A program made the position numbers and the translations under genes. The notes below the pieces were generated by a model. The model worked only from the letters and a program-made list of their open reading frames with translations, was not told the DNA's origin and searched no databases. Source: Sindora glabra (taxonomy: Eukaryota; Streptophyta; Magnoliopsida; Fabales; Fabaceae). Taken from it: 64,000 bases of DNA. This document shows positions 39,823 to 52,059 of this stretch, piece after piece. The stretch is taken from positions 4,650,001 through 4,714,000 of the forward strand of contig CM035233.1 of NCBI GenBank assembly GCA_020226215.1. Direction: 5' to 3'. Positions within the stretch are counted from its first letter, which is position 1, and each line of letters starts with the position of its first letter.

Positions 39823-41255
39823 TAATGAAATGTATGTAATCTATATTTTTGCACTTTATATGAATCGAAATTGTTAAAGTTTTTAACTTAAGATATAATT
39901 TCATGGATCATGTGGATTATGTATAAATGGGCTTTAGCATTATTTGTATGCATGAATTAAATGAATTCATGTGGGAATGATGAAACTAACAATTTTAATG
40001 ATTATGCATGGATGGTGTGAAAGTGGTTATTATGTTTGAATAATGAAACCTTTGAATGGTAATATGAAATTGAGATATGATGAAATGCAAAAATGTGTGG
40101 AAATATGACATTGTGAATTAAAAAATTGCTAGGCGGCATTAGTATTAGAAGATAAGTTAGTATATTTACATATACTTCCTTGTGGGAATACGTAGTGCAC
40201 ACACTATATAAACCAATGCCAGGATAGATAAGGTTGAAGTAGAGGAATAAAATGGGGCAGGACAAATAAAGCTAAACTGAAGGTATAAGGAGAAATTAGT
40301 TCCACAAGGTATTTTACAATTATCTTGGGGTACCGCACATGTGTTTGTATCCATACTTATATGATTTATGAATATATGATAAGAATGACTTATGATTTCA
40401 TGTTATATGCATGTTTGATTAGAATTAGCTTATAATTCCGTGTTATATACATATATAATAAGGATTGACCTATGATTACACTATGAGATAAGTTGATGAT
40501 CTACTCTGTGCTTGAATTATTTGGTATGTTATGATAAGCCTTTCTTATAAAAGTATAGTGGCTTAAAAACTAGATTGTATTTTAAATTATTAATGAGGAA
40601 AATACTAATTGGATAAACTAAACCATTGAAAAAAAGTACCTTATTAAAACAAGTGGTAAAAAAGCTAGGCAAGTGGCTCATAATGATGTTATAGGCCACT
40701 TTTAGTAAAAATTGCACATTTTATTTAATAGAATCCACTTACTAAGTCTATTTAAACTTAATCTTGATATATGTTTAAAATTCTAGATATTAAGATGCAG
40801 GCTAGAATGCTAATGCATGAAGGCATGGTAGCAATTATGGTGTCCTATCTGTTTGTGACTATTTACTTACTTTTCTACTATAAGTTATTACTAGACTTCC
40901 ATAAGTGTACACACATGAATAATATCCACCATGGATATGCTATTGGCCTTGGCATTCCCTAATTGATTAGGGATGGCTATTTTGACATCTTTCTCCAATA
41001 GACTACAGGAGTTATAGTGTTATTTTGGTGGCTACTTGTGGGGCCTTGTTTTTGGAACTATATGTATAGGGGTCGACATGATCACCTATAGATGACTATA
41101 TGAGAATAATATTTTGTGTACTTTACAATTATATATATGATATAGATATTCATGTATAAATCATTATCTAAAATTGCCAAAAGAATATAAAGTTAGTCAA
41201 GAAATTTATCATTAAAATCCTCTTAAACTAAAGTTTAGAAGTTAGGGTTGTTATA
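37327..41255 (+). repeat. 5' LTR of the gypsy element (3,929 bp)
   Basis: It starts TGTAACACCTTA and ends GGTTGTTATA (a decayed ..TTACA), with the PBS two bases later. It runs parallel to 47596-52059: shared phrases include aatatgtatcta, gcatgata followed by aagcaatttaa, and gataatttacact. It carries a 71-bp (TA)n run absent from the other LTR. A hairpin-like block lies at 40741-40760. All frames within it, including 38057-38311, 38461-38652, 38881-39066, 39602-39904, 40002-40265 and 40771-40962, are LTR shadows without domains. Confidence 0.85.
39742..39812. repeat. (TA)n microsatellite in the 5' LTR
   Basis: About 35 TA units. The matching place in the 3' LTR (about 50090-50115) reads ttttatatgcattttatat, so the run grew after insertion. 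It creates long open frames of alternating Y and I on both strands, which are not genes. Confidence 0.95.
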
Positions 41256-41257
41256 AT

Positions 41258-41269
41258 TGGTATTAGAGA
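41258..41269 (+). other. Primer binding site of the gypsy element
   Basis: TGGTATTAGAGA follows the 5' LTR after two bases. It closely matches TGGTATCAGAGC, the PBS for initiator methionine tRNA used by many plant gypsy elements. Confidence 0.8.
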
Positions 41270-41299
41270 AAGGTCTTGTACAAAAAGGAAGAAATATAG

Positions 41300-42640
41300 G
41301 GCTTGAACATTGACTTGTCTAAAATGTTATTCAAAATGGAATAAGTAGCTTTAAAAGTTTTAAAATATTATGTATCTAATAGGGAGTATTTTATTTTGTC
41401 AAATATTAGATTAGCTAGCTTTATGTAACTTACTAGATTTTAAGTCTCAAGACAAGGGTTAAAACAAGGCTGTGAGCATTAGTCACACCCATCACTAGAT
41501 AGAGAACTTATAAAATGTGTTTAGGAGAATTTCCATGATCCTAACACATTAGCAACCTCAAAATCAAAGAAACCAAGAGCTTTCCTTTCCACCTTAAGAA
41601 CTTATAAAACATTATCATATAATACATGAGATTTTGAAATTGAAGGACCCTTATTATAATGAAATTGATTTTACCACAAACTTGTACTTGTTCTTTGATT
41701 AAATAGAAAAATTTGGGCATATATTAGGTTATTCCAAGACCTTGATGATAAAACTAGTGAGGTATTAATTAGATGGCTACATTATAGATTTTAGTGACAT
41801 ATAAAGCAACATGACCTAATAACACCTCTACTTAGGTGGAAGACCTTTAAAAGCTAATAAATTATTTCCCCTAAGCATTTGAGAAGCTTAAGCTTGAGAA
41901 TTTGAATAATTAAAGCAAGAAGCAAAACTATTCTAGAGTGTGATATCCAATTCACCTAACTATCTTAATATGTTATATACCTTATACTTACTGAAAGGGC
42001 CAAAGTAGAATAGTTTGTGAAAAGGCTTCAAGATTACTTGTTTGATTGGACTTACCTAATAGAGACCATTGTATAATAGCAATTAGTGGATAGCTTAGTC
42101 TAACAATGAACTATGATCATCGGAAAGATATGAGCAAATAGGAGAAATTGAGGGAAAAGAGAAGATGGAAGGATAAGGAAATAGCTCCATATTTTCGGGA
42201 AGAAACTTATCTTGATTAAAGGAACATGTAGACCACTAATCAATCTTGGCCAACACTTAAGCCACCATTTAAGGAAGAAAAAGCAATATAAGTAGTTTCA
42301 AGGCATTCGATCAATATAGTAATAGATTTTTAGTAGTGCCAACATGTAATATATGTAAGAGGTAATACCCTAGTAAATGCAACCTAAACATAAAACCCTA
42401 TTTCTACTATGGATAGTCGTAATATATAGCTTGGAGTTACTTTTCCACCCACGCATTATAGTTTGATAACACTTTTGAAGCTCACACGATGACCTTTTTA
42501 TAATCCCTAATAACAAGAAGTAAAGGAAATAGGCACAAAAACAAAAGAAAGGGGGTAGCTAGTATGTCGATAAGGATATCTATTCTGGATTAGAAGAATG
42601 CATAGGTTGATACCCCCAATAGTTATAAGTATAGTTTATA
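41300..42640 (+). pseudogene. gag region of the gypsy element
   Basis: The stretch has the position and length of a gypsy gag, but most frames are broken. The one clear landmark is a zinc-knuckle relic at about 42340-42420 reading VPTCNICKR, YPSKCNL and PYFYYG, like the C..C...H..C knuckles of chromovirus gag (C.KCGK.H.G.C). Capsid parts upstream (about 41640-42200) are only weakly recognisable. Gag would package the element RNA. Confidence 0.5.
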
Positions 42641-43025
42641 TAGACATTTATCTTTTAATAGCATTATTCGATTTTATGTCATTCATTCAATCATTTTTAA
42701 GAGAACATGTGACTTAATTGGTTTAGAAAAGAAAACCTTAGGGAAAATGATTACAATTTATTGCACTAGTTGGCATAAATACTATAGCCACCTAAGAGAA
42801 TATGGTTATTCTTGTAAAGATTGGCAGGGTTATGTTCCTATTGATCTAGTAGTGATTGAACTAGATGAATACGACATCATTCTATGGATGGAATCTTTAA
42901 CAACAGATAAAGTAAACATGGATTGCATGAAGAAAACTAAGATGTTAAGAGTTATAAACTCTAACACTAAGACTTCTCATAAGGAATTAGTACAAGTAGA
43001 GATGAGCTTGATTTCAGTAGTATAA
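42640..43025 (+). pseudogene. Aspartic protease region of the gypsy element
   Basis: The text gives LSFNSIIRFYVIHSII, where FDSGATHSF is expected, then KRTCDLIGLEKKTLGK. The open frame at 42747-43025 has VPIDLVVIELDEYDIIL, WMESLTTDKVNMDC, matching the block PIDLVVIEL.EYD.ILGMDWL of gypsy proteases. The catalytic DSG has become NSI, so the enzyme would be inactive. The frame starts at 42747 by chance; the domain begins upstream. Confidence 0.7.
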
Positions 43026-43139
43026 GCAGAGAGATATCTCTACAAGGGGTTGTCAAGCTTGGATGGCTATAGTAACTATTTTAAAACCATAGAACATTCT
43101 TGATGATGTATTAGTGGTGAGGGAATTTCATAAAACATT

Positions 43140-43885
43140 TCTGGAAAACTATAATGAATGTCTATAAAAATTGAATTTAACATAGAAGTGTGCCTTAAAA
43201 TGAAGCCTGTTTTAGTACCATCATGTTAGATGGCACCTGCGAAATTAAATGAATTAAAGATACAATTACAAGAACTGTTGGATGAAGGTTCATTTTTCCT
43301 AGTATCTCATTTAGGGGAGCCCTTGTACTATTTATAAAGAATAAAGGATAGGTTATTACATCTATACATAAATTACAAATAGTTAAATGATGTGGCTTTA
43401 AAGAATAAATATCCTTTACTTGAAATTGATATTTATTTGATCAATTACAAGGAGCAAGATACTTCTCCAAAATAGACTTGAGGTTGGGTTACCACTAGTT
43501 AAAGGTTTAAGAAGTGGATATCCTTAAGATAACCTTTAGGACTTGCTATAGACATTACAAGTTTTTAGTAATGTCTATCAACCTCACTAATGCCTTAGCT
43601 GCATTCATGAATTTAATGAACTGAGTATTTAAACCATTCTTAGATTGCTTCATAATAGTATTAATTGATGATATCTTGGTGTACTCCAAAATAATAAAGG
43701 AGTATGGACAGCACTTGTAAATAATATTATATACTCTTAAAGAACATAGCTCTATGTGAAATTTTGTAAGTGTGAGTTTTTGGAAACTTAAAGTGAAGTT
43801 CTTAAGGCATGTCATTTTTTAAAAAGGAATTTGAGTAAACTTGAGTAAGATTGAGGTGGTGAAATGATAGCTAATGAAGTCAATC
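43140..43885 (+). pseudogene. Reverse transcriptase of the gypsy element, 5' part
   Basis: The plus-strand frames give MAPAKLNELKIQLQELLDEG, GALVLFIKNKG, FDQLQGARYFSKIDLRLGYH, ITFRTCYRHYKFLVMSINL and LIDDILVYSKI, the standard gypsy RT block order. The catalytic DD of IDDILVYS at about 43661-43687 is intact, although stops interrupt the frame around it. The RT end (SVSFWKLKVKFLRHVIF) is followed by LSKIEVVK, after which an antisense D-family LTR cuts the gene. The minus-strand frame at 43555-43815 is the shadow of this domain. Confidence 0.85.
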
Positions 43886-45480
43886 AAAATTAAAAATTAC
43901 TAATTTAATAAAAATTTGAAGTAAAAGATAACAAACTAAGTTAAACCTTTAGTAATCCATTTAATACATCCTTTCACATTTGATTACTAACTATAATTAC
44001 AAAATTATTTAAGCCTTTATGCAATGAAAAAAGAAGAAATAAATGAAAATAAAAGTAAAAATTAATCGTACACACTTAAGCAATTAAGCAAACAATATAT
44101 AGACAAGATACAAGAATGTAAATAGAATTAAATTGGGGGTTGAATTGAAATTAAATAGAATTCACGATTAGAAATAGAATGTATATTTAACAAAAAAAAA
44201 GTGGAGAAACACAATCAATCTAAAGAAATCAAGACTTTTCAACAGATAAAGAATAAATCACAATATATTTGAAAATTATAATTGATTCCTTAATCTAGAA
44301 TCATTTGGAAGCCCTAAAATGATTCATGACTTCTATGATAGATAATTATTTAGGATTTGATCAATTTAGATTAGCAAAATTAAATAACCTTTATAATCTA
44401 TAAAGTTAGATTTAAATTAACTTAAATATAGAATTTAACTAAATTGAAAGATTGAACAAGAAACCTTTGACTTAATCATTTAATCCTTTGTTCTCACATG
44501 AAGAATGATGATTAATTAACCAAAATTCAACATAATACTAGAATGACATCATAAATCACAATATTGAACATAGATTATACTAAATCTATATCCAATTCAT
44601 GCGATTCCAAAAATTAAATAAAAAAATTAGAGAAAGAGAGAGATCAATTAATAATAATCAACATTATAGCTCAAGATATTATAATCCAAACTAATATAAA
44701 CTTTAAATTTTTTTAATTAATTCAAAAATTAGCCTTCCATTAATGAAAAGAAGAAACTTAGAGAAAAGGAAAAAACTATCTAAATTGTATATTCTTACCT
44801 TTTAGAGGCACAAATCCTGTAATATGATTTCCTCTCCTATAAAACGTAATGGGCCATGTTAATATGCTTCCATGGGTAACAAAGAGTAGGGCTTTGCTAA
44901 TTTTAAAAGCCTAAAATCTAATTTATAAAACAATACATTACAAGAGTTACTAGTAGTGAAATTTTAGAGGTTTGATTTCTAATCATTATAAAATCCCCAA
45001 AACTATATATTTTTACTAAACATCAAACATAAAAGTTATTAGGCCAAGTCTTAGGCAACTTTATGCGTTAGTTTCACCTTGATCAGATCTTTGTAACTCC
45101 AGATATAACCTAAAAATTGAGACTATTTAGCTTGGATAGAAAACAAAGCATTAACTTCATAACTATTTTTGACCTATCAAACATTTGAACTGGGCTTTAG
45201 TCAAAATATAAAATTTTTAGATTTTCTTCTAGGATTTCCAATAATATAAGTATCACTCAATTTTGGCATCCAAAACTCATGTTATAATTGAAAACTTGAA
45301 ATAATATAAAAATCTAGCATTAATCGAATAATTTTAAAATATTAAAAAATTAACACTCAATTATATAACAAGGCCAATTCTATAAAATTAGGTATATATA
45401 ACATACTGAGAGACATAAAATAAGAGGAAGTAATATAGAAAAAATCTTGTACATCATAAAACTATGGTTGAGACCCATCA
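43886..45480 (-). repeat. LTR family D, antisense, nested in gypsy pol
   Basis: Read on the minus strand it begins TGATGGGTCTC (45480 leftwards) and parallels the D copy at 29649-30880 for over 1 kb. Gypsy pol reads up to about 43885 and resumes at 45481 (GMIR, CHCFIKDFTRI), so the block is an insertion. The right flank is caatt and the left flank near 43881 is caatc, a possible decayed 5-bp duplication. The 3' end is not exact. No coding domain is seen. Confidence 0.65.
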
Positions 45481-46080
45481 CAATTACTGTAACTTGAAAA
45501 TTTTAGGGCATGATTAGGTAGTGTCATTGTTTCATTAAGGATTTTACCAGGATAGTGGCATTATTGATGAATATTATATGAAAAGGAGCATCGTGCACTG
45601 GGCTAGAAAATGTGAGAGAACTTTCCAGAGTCTAATAGAATTCTTGACCACCATATTAGTATTTGCACTTCTTGAATGAGTTAAATAAGAATACTAATGT
45701 TCTCTAATGCCTTTAAGGTAGGGCTAAGATGTATGTTAATGTAAAATGAAAAGGTAATAACCTATGTCTCTTACTAATTGAAAAAGTATGAACAAAATTA
45801 CCTTCCTCATAACTTAGAAATGGTGGCTATGATACTCATCTTGAATATATGGTATCATTACTTTTATGGAGCTACTTATGACATATTTACTAACCATAAG
45901 AGCCTTAGATACATCTTAGGCAAAAAGAAATCATCCGTAAGACAATGATAATGGATAGAATTGATAAAGGATTATAACTATATAATTCACTACCATCCTG
46001 AAAAAAAGCTAATGTGTTTATTGATACCTTAGGTAGGAAAATGATAAGGTAAGAGAAATAAAAAAGCAAGCAATAAGCTA
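45481..46080 (+). pseudogene. RNase H region of the gypsy element
   Basis: Starts with CHCFIKDFTRI (usual YYRRFI..F), then about 45780-46040 gives broken text matching the pattern Y..HDLEM.A.., LKIWYHYFYGATYDIFTNHKS, LRYILGKKKSS and then RQ..WIEL.KDYNYIIHYHP and VFIDTLGRK. These follow the gypsy RNase H/tether blocks KIWRHYLYG, FTDHKSL.Y, RRW.ELLKDYD, YHPGKANVVADALSR. Several frameshifts are present. Confidence 0.75.
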
Positions 46081-46089
46081 TAGATAGAT

Positions 46090-47560
46090 AGCTTTCATAA
46101 TAGTTGAATAAACTATTGTAAAAGGAATAAAGCTACATAAAGGACAAAATCTACAACATGAAGGTTATGTAAACAAAGTCAGAGAAAGCCTGAATGATGA
46201 ATTTTCAATGGAAGAAAAGATGGAAATTAGGTAATTATGGATCTTAAGAGAGTGCATACACAAACTCTTGACCAAGGCCTTCTAATCCATTTATATGATG
46301 TACTTTAAAGCAAAGAAGATGTATCATGACCTTAAACAATTTCACTTATGGAAAAGGATGAAGACAAGAATAGGTTAAATTCGTGGCCAAGTGCATTATG
46401 TTCCAATAGGTAAATGTAAAACACTAAAAACCATTCAGGATTCATTAGTTTATAAAAATACCTAAATGGAAATGTTAGTCAATTACAATAAACTTTATAG
46501 TTAGACTTCCTTGAATTCAAAAGGGATATGATTGCATTTGAGTGATCGTGGATGCATGAAAAAGTTAGTACACATCCTATCAATCAAGACCACTTTACTT
46601 TGCATCTCAATAGGTTTAGCCTTTTCTTGATAAGATAATTCCATTGCATGGTATGCCTATGATTATTATTTCTTATTAAGGGACATAGCTAATGGCACAT
46701 TTATGGAAATAATTTAAAAAAGTCATTGGGACCTAGCTTAGACTTAGTAAAAATTTTCATCCTTAAACCAATGAGTTGTCTAAAAGAGTAATATAAGTCT
46801 TGGAAGATATTTTGTTGTCCTATAAAATGGAATTCAAAGGTGGATAAGATTGATATTTAGTTCATATACAATAATAATTATCAAGTCAACAAACAAATAA
46901 CACCCTTTAAGACCTTGTATGGGAGGAAGTGTAGGTCATCGGTGGACTCAGTTTGTTTTAGAGGCAAGTGAAGATGTTTAATCTATATTTGGTACAAGAT
47001 GCATTGAAGAAAGTTAAACTAATAGAGGAATGACTTTGAGCAGGTCAATATTAGCAGAAAGCATACATGAACAAGAGGAAGAGACAATTGTAATTCTAGG
47101 AAGAGGACTAAGTGTTTTTAAAGGTATCTTTGATGAAAAGGGTTATGAATTTTGGTACTAGAGGGAAGTTAGCACCTCGCTATATCAAACCCTTTGCCAT
47201 TATAAAACAAGTTAGAGTAGTGGCTTATTAGTTAGGATTTACTAGAAGACCTTAATGTGGTACATCCTACTTTTCATGTGTCTATGCCAAGGAAGTATAT
47301 CTTGGACTCGTCACATGTTATTTACAATGAGTTTCCCCAAATGGACTTTAAAATGACCTATAAAGAAAGAATGATTCAAATTCTAGATACATAAGTGAGG
47401 AAACTCTAAACTAGAGAGATATCAATGATTAAAATTGAATAGGAAAGACATGGAAGTCAAGAATCCACATGGGAAGTAAAAGTTGAGATGAGATGAAAAT
47501 ACCTAGATTTATTTGGTATGTACCTTTTCAATAAAATTTTAAGCAATGTAGCTCTTTAAG
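46090..47560 (+). pseudogene. Integrase of the gypsy element
   Basis: Blocks in order: KMYHDLKQF (zinc-binding part, about 46310-46345), LNSKGI then KKLVHILSIKTT (about 46510-46600; usual PKGYD..WVIVDRLTKSAHF.P), WYAYDYYF (usual HGIP..I.SDR), GRK then CRSS (about 46920-46945; usual YGRRCRSP). Then FLKVSLMKRVMNFGTRGKLA followed by PRYIKPF (about 47110-47200), HPTFHVSMPRKYILDSSHVI (about 47260-47320), and STWEVKVEMR with YLDLF near 47465-47510. The last is typical of the chromovirus integrase tail. The catalytic D,D,E set cannot be confirmed. The gene is heavily decayed. Confidence 0.75.
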
Positions 47561-47581
47561 AATTTAGGAATGAATTCTATT

Positions 47582-47594
47582 AAAAAGGAAAAAC
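47582..47594 (+). other. Polypurine tract of the gypsy element
   Basis: aaaaaggaaaaac lies directly before the 3' LTR start TGTAATACT, at the expected place for the plus-strand primer. Confidence 0.65.
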
Positions 47595-50500
47595 TTGTAA
47601 TACTACATTTATGTTAGTATAGATAATATGTATCTAAACAAGGGTACATGTATATAAGCCTATATGTGTGTATACATGCATGAATGATTGCATGATAGAG
47701 TAAGCAATTTAAAGGAACACATGCATATGTAAGTGTATATCCACCTTCTTTGAGTACAAGATATGTAATCTAGAAAGTACATGAAGAGGAATTACTTATA
47801 TAGGAATGGAACCAATTGGTTTAGACCATATGAAGGCTTAAACATGATAAAAACAAAATCCCTAAGGGATTAGTTGACAATTGCATTTTTATGTTGAATC
47901 CACTACATAATTGGTAGTGTTTTTATTATAGATTTTAATATAAGTGTCCAATTTGTGAATCTTAAAATAACTTGGAAAGAAGAGATTTGAAGCTTCTACC
48001 ATAAAAATTTCATAATTTAGTTCCATTCCAATTCACGTTAACATATTTTTTTTAGACAAGCAAAATTCTAAGGGAATGATATTGACTTACCTCTAGTATT
48101 TAAAGTATAACTTTTTATTGGAAGATCTAATTAATGCACAGTATGTAGATATAGAAAGAGGACATATAGGGCTACTTAAAGTAAAAATTTCATGTAATGG
48201 TCTTAAGTAAATAAATTGTTATCAATTTTTTTTCTAAATCTTAATAAACCTAGCCATATAAACGTACAAATTAGGGCTAAATTTAGGAATTCTATTAAGG
48301 ATGGACTAAGCCCAGCCATGAAGGATTGGTATACTATAATTAGGTTGATAAGAATGAATATTTTAGGCTTTAGGAAGGGCTTACCCATTTGATATGAGGA
48401 GGTTGAATGAAACCTTTTTAAATCTTAAATTTACCTTAAAATTAATTAACTACAAAACTTGTAGAGAAAGTCTAGAAAGCAATGATTTCATTATGGTTAT
48501 AAATAAATAGGAAAATTTATGTAATGATGGCCTAAAAAGGGAAAGAACTAATGCTTAACAAGGGATTCTATGATGAGTCAGTAACATTGAGGATTAGGCA
48601 TTATTACCTTTCATCAAAAACAAAAAAGCAAACAAGAAAACCTTCATTTTTTTATTTCTTTCTCTCATTCACTGCATACACACACCACTTAAAAAATTTC
48701 TTATCTTTACGCAAGCCAAACTATGGTACTTAGGAGTAAAAGGGAAAGTGATAGAACATCTTATAGGTAACAATAACTTTAGTCCTTCTTGAGATATTAA
48801 AGAAATATATGGCTAATGATTGCTTTTATGATCTAGATTTTCTTCATCCAAATCAAGATATCAAAGATGAGTGGTTCATCTTTGCATAAGGATGCTTGGA
48901 TTATAGTTTTTCTACTACATTTTTCATGTAAATAAAATAGATGATTAAAAAAGATAAAAAATGGTTGTGCATGTATAGGGTGCTATTAAATCCATAGTAA
49001 ATGAAGGGTATTTTAAGCTATGATTTTAAGAGAACCATATCAAAATATGATTCAAGGTAGAATCCATGAGAGATAATTAGAAAATTTCCTTGAAAGGTCG
49101 CATGCATGCCGACGACCATGAAAAGAATATGGAAAATAAGAGGTCTATGTCATAATGAATAAAGGCTTGTGAAATTTGAGTATATTCATAATAATTGGGT
49201 TAATCATCCCTTAGTTTCAATCTTTAAATTTCATTAATGAATTAACTTATGAGATTATAGGAAAGATGGTGGATTATGGTGGTAATCATGAAGATACTTG
49301 CAAATGATTTGTTAGGTAGCAATAGGAAGTATAAAAATTTGAAGAGTGATAAAGGGAAGGTTTGTTACCTCACCTCTATTTCCTATTAATTTTTATTATT
49401 AAAATTTACTTATTCACTAGCAATCATCTAAAATGTATATGAATGAAGAATAAGTTTTATCTTAGGTACTATTAATGGGTTACCTATCAATTAATAGATT
49501 GTAACAAGGATAAATTTAGGAAATCAATTGAGGGTGGGTTTAGGTACACCCCTAATTCCTTACTAACTTGTGTTTCCAAAATTATCTCAAGTAGCTAATA
49601 ATTACTTTAGATTATAAGAAGGAAAAAGAAGCATTAGTTTAGATAAGAAACAAAAAGGTTTAATTGAGAAGATAAACCACATTTGTGGCTTAAATAATGA
49701 TAAATGCTAAGAAATATAAGGATGGGAAGTAAATATATCAAAAACATTTATTATTAAGAGATATGTAACATTATGAACTATGGAAAGATAAAGTAAATTG
49801 GATAAGCAATCCATGGATAGGTCATAGATACCCCATTTAATTTCCTCTTAGATTTGATAATTTACACTCATTCAAATATAGATGAAATAATCATAAATTA
49901 TGAAGCAAAATTAAACTTGAGAAACATGAGAATAAGTTAATAGTGCATTACATGCTATATGAATTTTATGAATCTATGCAAAATGCAAAAATAAGTAGTT
50001 TAATGCTCTATATGAAATGTATGAGAAATATGATATTGGGTGAATAAGTGGGTAAAAGCATTTTTCCATTATGTGAAATAATGTATTTTATATGCATTTT
50101 ATATATTCATGAAATATATGTAATGAGTATTTCCACACTTGTTATAATCTCATGGATCATGTGGATTATGTATAAATGTACTTTCACATTATATGTAAGT
50201 GTGAATTATGTGAATTCATGTGGGAATGATGAAATTAACAATTCTTATGATTATGTATCAATGTTATGAATAGGTATAATTACACTTTAATATCAAAACA
50301 CTTAAAAAGGGCATGAAATTTAGATTGATGAAATGTTGAAATATATAGAAATGCAAAAATGTGAATTAAAAAGCCATTATATAGCATGATTATTAGGTGA
50401 TGAACTAACATATTTATATATGTTTCCCCATGAGAGTAGGGAGTGCAAGCTTTATAAATCAATAATTGGACCAACAAGGTTGAATGAGTAAGGTAAGGTG

Positions 50501-50991
50501 GGACAATGAGGCTAGACTAAAGATATAAGGAGAAATTGGTTCCACAAGCATTTTGCAAGTGTTTTGTGGTGTCACATGTATGTATGCATCCATACTTACA
50601 TGATATATGCATACATGATAAGAATTGGCTTATGATTTGATCTTATATGCATATTTGATAAAAAATGGCTTATGTTTTCATGTTATACTCATATTTAACA
50701 AGGGTTGATCTATGATTATATGCTTTAAGCATATATGATATAAGTTACTAATTTACTCTATGCTTAAGTTATTTAATATGTTATGATTAGCCTTTCTTAT
50801 AAAAGTATAATAGCTTAGACACTAAATTATGTATTGAATAGTAGACAAAGCAAACACTAATTGAATAAACTAAACCATAAAAAGGGTACCTAGTTAAAAT
50901 AATTGGTAAAATAACCAAGCAAGTGGCTCATAGTGACATTATAAGTTATTTTCAATAAAATTCACATTTTATTTAATAGGATCCACTTATT

Positions 50992-51007
50992 AAGTTTATT
51001 TAAACTT
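50992..51007 (+). other. Hairpin near the 3' end of the gypsy 3' LTR
   Basis: aagttta and taaactt pair almost perfectly, preceded by cttatt. The matching site in the 5' LTR is at 40743-40758 (aagtctatttaaactt). With the MITE removed it is about 440 bp from the LTR end. Confidence 0.6.
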
Positions 51008-51155
51008 ACTATTGTATCTTTAAAATTTTAAATACTGAGATGTAATGCTAAAAAAGCTTATGCATGAGGACATAATAGTAATCATAGTGTTGGATCCATT
51101 CAGGAACATTTGTATTCACTTCCACTATAAGTTATCCATTAACCTTTATATGTCC

Positions 51156-51767
51156 GGATGCTTAACGGGCTGGAAGTCCGCGAGCCAAATGGATTGGTTT
51201 GCAAATTTCTTATGGATCGAGCTTCAAAATTTAGGCCCATTAAAAAATGGACTTTAAATGAGTTAGTTTGCGTGAGTTGTAGATCAAAGTGGACCAATTC
51301 ATGGGTCTAAATGGACTAACCCTTTTTTTATAAAAAAATTATATTTAATAATTTAAATAATATTTATATATTAAAAAAATAAATTATAAATTATTTTTTA
51401 TATTATAATTTAATATAAAATATAATTTAATTGTAAAAAAATTAAACATAAATATTCAAAATAATTAAATATAATAAAAATAAAAATAAATAACAAAATT
51501 AATTAATATAAAAACATATATAAAAATTTATAAATAAAAAATAAAATAATAAATTTTAAAATATAATAAATGACAACGGATAAAATACAAATTAAAATAT
51601 AAAAAAAGAAAAAAATGGACCGGTCTATGGTCCAACCTGGTGGGCTTACAAACAGGACTGGATCAACTAATTTAGGCCTATTTAAAAATAGGCATAAATA
51701 GATTGGGTCAAAACGAGTTTTGGCTCAGTCTGGCCTAGTCCAGTCCATCTATTAAGCACCCTTATCC
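51156..51767. mobile_element. 612-bp hAT-like MITE in the gypsy 3' LTR
   Basis: The ends are ggatgcttaacgggctgg on the left and, from the opposite strand of the right end, ggataagggtgcttaat followed by agatggactgg. Flanks atatgtcc (51148-51155) and atatgttc (51768-51775) form an 8-bp duplication with one mismatch, as made by hAT elements. The matching part of the 5' LTR (near 40890-40930) lacks it, which is direct evidence of insertion. The GC-richer ends enclose a nearly pure A/T core (about 51325-51600). It has no coding capacity. Confidence 0.75.
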
Positions 51768-52059
51768 ATATGTTCGTCTTCATGTATAATATTTGCCATG
51801 AATATCTTACCATCCTTGACATCTCGGAATTGATTAAGGATGACTATTTTAACATCTTTTTACCACAAACTATAAAAGTTGTAGTGTTATCTTAGTGATT
51901 ACTTTTGTAAGCCTATTTTTTGAATTATATATATATGATATGGATATTTATATGCAAATCATTATCTACTTTGCCTAAAAAAACTAAAGTCTAAAGCTAG
52001 TAAAGAAATTTATCATTAAAATGCTTCTAAGCTAGGGTTTAGAAGTTAAGGATGTTATA

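Larger units (their letters stand above)
37327..52059 (+). mobile_element. Complete but decayed Ty3/gypsy retrotransposon (Tekay/Del-like)
   Basis: The element has 5' LTR 37327-41255, PBS 41258-41269, gag, protease, RT, RNase H, integrase, PPT 47582-47594 and 3' LTR 47596-52059. RT before integrase defines Ty3/gypsy. The integrase tail matches the chromovirus pattern TWE.E..M...YP.LF. The LTRs align end to end but differ strongly, so the insertion is old. The flanks agtct (37322-37326) and acttt (52060-52064) agree at only three of five bases, so the target duplication is weak. It sits inside copia C: integrase coding is to its right and RT coding to its left, both minus. It is broken by an antisense D-family LTR (43886-45480) and a hAT-like MITE (51156-51767). 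Without these its length is about 12.5 kb. Confidence 0.85.
47596..52059 (+). repeat. 3' LTR of the gypsy element (4,464 bp with MITE)
   Basis: It starts TGTAATACTACA and ends GGATGTTATA, and parallels 37327-41255 throughout. It is longer because of the 612-bp MITE at 51156-51767; without it, 3,852 bp. It lacks the (TA)n run of the 5' LTR. A palindrome aagtttatttaaactt is at 50992-51007. The frames at 48203-48388, 48551-48733, 50048-50269, 50280-50477 and 51045-51257 are shadows. Confidence 0.85.

Noticed and set aside
39602..39904. 100-residue frame and its opposite-strand partner with long YIYI runs
   Set aside because: Both are translations of the (TA)n microsatellite inside the gypsy 5' LTR.
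42747..43025. 92-residue plus-strand frame as an independent gene
   Set aside because: Its sequence (PIDLVVIELDEYDIIL and WMESLTT) is the gypsy protease C-terminal block, in place between gag and RT.
43555..43815. 86-residue minus-strand frame
   Set aside because: It is the shadow of the gypsy RT domain on the plus strand.
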